Shown here piece after piece: positions 62,563 to 64,000 of a DNA stretch of 64,000 nucleotides. Source of the stretch: Cyanobacteriota bacterium (GTDB taxonomy: Bacteria; Acidobacteriota; Vicinamibacteria; Vicinamibacterales; UBA2999); assembly GCA_019752015.1 (NCBI GenBank), contig JAIEMQ010000027.1:1-64000 (forward strand), read 5' to 3'. Under the pieces are notes generated by a model. It was not told where the DNA came from. It made no database searches and saw nothing but the letters and a program-made list of their open reading frames with translations. The position numbers and the translations under genes were made by a program. Every line of letters starts with the position of its first letter. The first letter of the stretch is position 1.

Positions 62563-64000
62563 ATGTTGCCGTGGCTCTATCGGCGTGTGCTCTCGACGAG
62601 TCTTCTGCTTTGTTCCCTGATAATTCCAGTTGCGCCCTTGAACGCCCAAACGACAGATCGTTCCGGCATTGAAGGCCGAGCGGTAGACGCCAGCGGAGCC
62701 GTGCTGCCGGGAGTGACAGTGACTCTCGCGGGGGACAGTGTGCAAGGCGGTCGTCTGGCGACCGTCTCCGGCGCCGATGGACGATACCGTTTCACTGCCC
62801 TGCCGCTGGGGGTCTACAACCTGACATTCGAATTGGCGGGTTTCCAGACCGTCCGGCGAACCGAGATTCGACTCGGCGCGGCATTCATCGCCACAATCGA
62901 CGTGAAGATGACGATTGGCGCGCTCACGGAAAGCCTTACGGTTACGGGCGAGTCGCCGGTCGTCGACGTGAAGACAGCGGCCGTAAGCACGAATCTCAAC
63001 AAGGATGCCTTGGAGAACCTGCCTACGTCGCGCAGCATGTGGCAGATCATGGCGCTCGCGCCGGGCGTGCGCGTGACCGGAACGCCGGACGTGGGCGGTT
63101 CGGCGGTCGGCACTCAACAGGGCTATCAGAATTATGGGACTTCGACCGGCGGCAATAAGCCCACCATTGACGGTGTCGATACACGCGAGGACGCCGGCGG
63201 CGCAGGTTTTTACTACGACTACGGCGCGTTTGAAGAGGTACAGATCAAGGCCATGGGCAGCGACGCCGAGATGGCCGTGCCGGGAACGCAGTTTGTAGGC
63301 ATCCTCAAGTCTGGCACTGACAAGTTCCGGGGCTCCGCGTTTTTCGGCTGGCAGACGCCCCGCCTGCAGGCCGACAACATTACGGACGAACTCAGAGCTC
63401 GTGGCGTTAGCGATGGCAATCCACTGAAGTCGTATCACGACGGCAATGTCGATCTTGGGGGGCCGATCTTTCGCCGTAAGGCCTGGTTCTACGGCTCGTA
63501 TCGCAATCAGGAAATCAAGACCGGAGTGGTCGGGTACGTTGCGTCGCCCGGACCGGACAACACGGTCGGAACCCCCGACGATGTGCCTGGCGACTACAAC
63601 GTGACGCTGACCAATTTCACCGGAAAGCTGACCGCGCAGGCTGGTCTGAAGCACCGCTTCGCGAGCTTCATCCAGGCGCAGACCAAGGACTATCCCGAGC
63701 GCAACGCCGACGGCTTTCGATTCAAGGAGTCCACCTGGCATCAGATCTTCAAACCGAAGGCAGGAAAGGTGGAGTGGTCGTGGATGGCGTCGGATCGGAC
63801 GTTCGTGAATGCGTTTGTGGGCCGGTGGGAATATGTCACCAACGCGCTCAACTGGACCGAAGCTCCGGCCACGTATGACACCGTCACGTTGCGGTTCGGC
63901 GGGCGGTTCCTGACGGCACCGTACGTCGGCGGGCGTGGGCGGTGGCAGTACAACGGCAGCGTGTCGCACTACATCGCGAGCGGCTGGGGCGGCACCCACG
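62563..64000 (+). CDS. TonB-dependent receptor with carboxypeptidase-regulatory domain (partial)
   Basis: The frame is open from ATG 62563 to the window end, 479 codons so far. A signal peptide (about 1-29, ending in LNAQ) is followed by a CarboxypepD_reg-like beta domain (about 35-115; GRAVDASGAVLPGVTVTLAGD...) and a plug domain (about 120-240; NLNKDALENLPTSRSMWQIMALAPGVRV). The barrel then begins (GSAFFGWQTPRLQ...). It is an outer-membrane receptor for large nutrients, likely energised by TonB. Ligand unknown. Confidence 0.9.
   Translation, partial: MLPWLYRRVLSTSLLLCSLIIPVAPLNAQTTDRSGIEGRAVDASGAVLPGVTVTLAGDSVQGGRLATVSGADGRYRFTALPLGVYNLTFELAGFQTVRRTEIRLGAAFIATIDVKMTIGALTESLTVTGESPVVDVKTAAVSTNLNKDALENLPTSRSMWQIMALAPGVRVTGTPDVGGSAVGTQQGYQNYGTSTGGNKPTIDGVDTREDAGGAGFYYDYGAFEEVQIKAMGSDAEMAVPGTQFVGILKSGTDKFRGSAFFGWQTPRLQADNITDELRARGVSDGNPLKSYHDGNVDLGGPIFRRKAWFYGSYRNQEIKTGVVGYVASPGPDNTVGTPDDVPGDYNVTLTNFTGKLTAQAGLKHRFASFIQAQTKDYPERNADGFRFKESTWHQIFKPKAGKVEWSWMASDRTFVNAFVGRWEYVTNALNWTEAPATYDTVTLRFGGRFLTAPYVGGRGRWQYNGSVSHYIASGWGGTH

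Noticed and set aside
62557-63999. Minus-strand frame of 480 residues opposite the TonB receptor
   Set aside because: The plus strand has signal peptide, regulatory and plug domains and a strong ribosome binding site; the minus frame has none.

Overview
The window reads as one continuous piece of a high-GC Gram-negative chromosome. The best fit is an Acidobacteriota genome, probably of the Vicinamibacteria type. The reasons are the many GTG and TTG starts, a complete KDO and lipopolysaccharide gene set, a type IV pilus operon, secretins, TPR proteins with an N-terminal HTH, a TonB-dependent receptor with an N-terminal carboxypeptidase-regulatory domain, and short palindromic repeats scattered at gene borders. 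This lineage call is inferred from gene content and not from a marker-gene search. No rRNA operon, CRISPR array, prophage or insertion sequence is visible. One tRNA gene is present, tRNA-Ala(CGC).

Layout. 1-1.8 kb: a hypothetical protein and an Ig-like surface protein that looks 5'-truncated. 1.8-12.5 kb: a long plus-strand housekeeping run, thpR-plsY-gpsA-ftsY-ribD-ribE-ribBA-ffh-rpsP-khpA-rimM-trmD-rplS-rnhB. It combines phospholipid synthesis, the SRP pathway (both GTPases), riboflavin synthesis and ribosome or tRNA maturation. 12.4-17.3 kb: TPR protein, small membrane protein, ThiE/TenI paralogue, RodZ-like protein and two conserved unknowns. 17.3-20.0 kb (minus): GHMP kinase and PolX. 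20.0-27.3 kb: cell-wall recycling and synthesis (nagZ, ldcA, mpl, murB, murA) with 5-oxoprolinase subunits pxpB and pxpC between them. 27.3-29.8 kb (minus): GspD-like secretin and LolA-like carrier. 29.9-31.2 kb: tRNA-Ala and pfkA. 31.2-36.1 kb (minus): rplM-rpsI-rpsB-tsf-pyrH-frr-thrC. 36.5-43.7 kb: pilMNOPQ and two lipoproteins. 43.7-51.7 kb: TPR protein, M24 peptidase, accBC, thiE, amino-acid permease, folD, coaE. 51.8-57.3 kb (minus): kdsB-pyrG-kdsA-kdsD-lapB, a KDO/LPS operon. 57.4-60.7 kb: PilP/GspC-like protein, serA (minus), mdh. 61.0-64.0 kb: a divergent pair of HTH-TPR regulator and TonB-dependent receptor; the receptor runs off the window.

The most unusual feature is not a gene. 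About eighteen gene borders carry short repeats of several families: (i) hairpins of fixed size, 8 bp + 4 nt + 8 bp, with stems that change in a compensated way; (ii) a composite two-hairpin element of 70-85 nt; (iii) palindromes with a TTCGC...GCTACGG core; (iv) CCCTGAGCG...AGTCGAAGGG-like palindromes; (v) tandem 7-, 8- or 9-mers. Several lie inside reading frames and are translated as the ends of PlsY, RibBA, Mpl, PxpC and PilQ. Several appear to supply the stop codon of the upstream gene or the Shine-Dalgarno sequence of the downstream gene. Other points worth a look are a MurA with Asp in place of the catalytic Cys, a PFK with a mixed ATP/PPi-type signature, folD with only an ATA codon at the expected start, a membrane protein that seems to start at CTG, and a DnaA-box-like cluster between serA and mdh.
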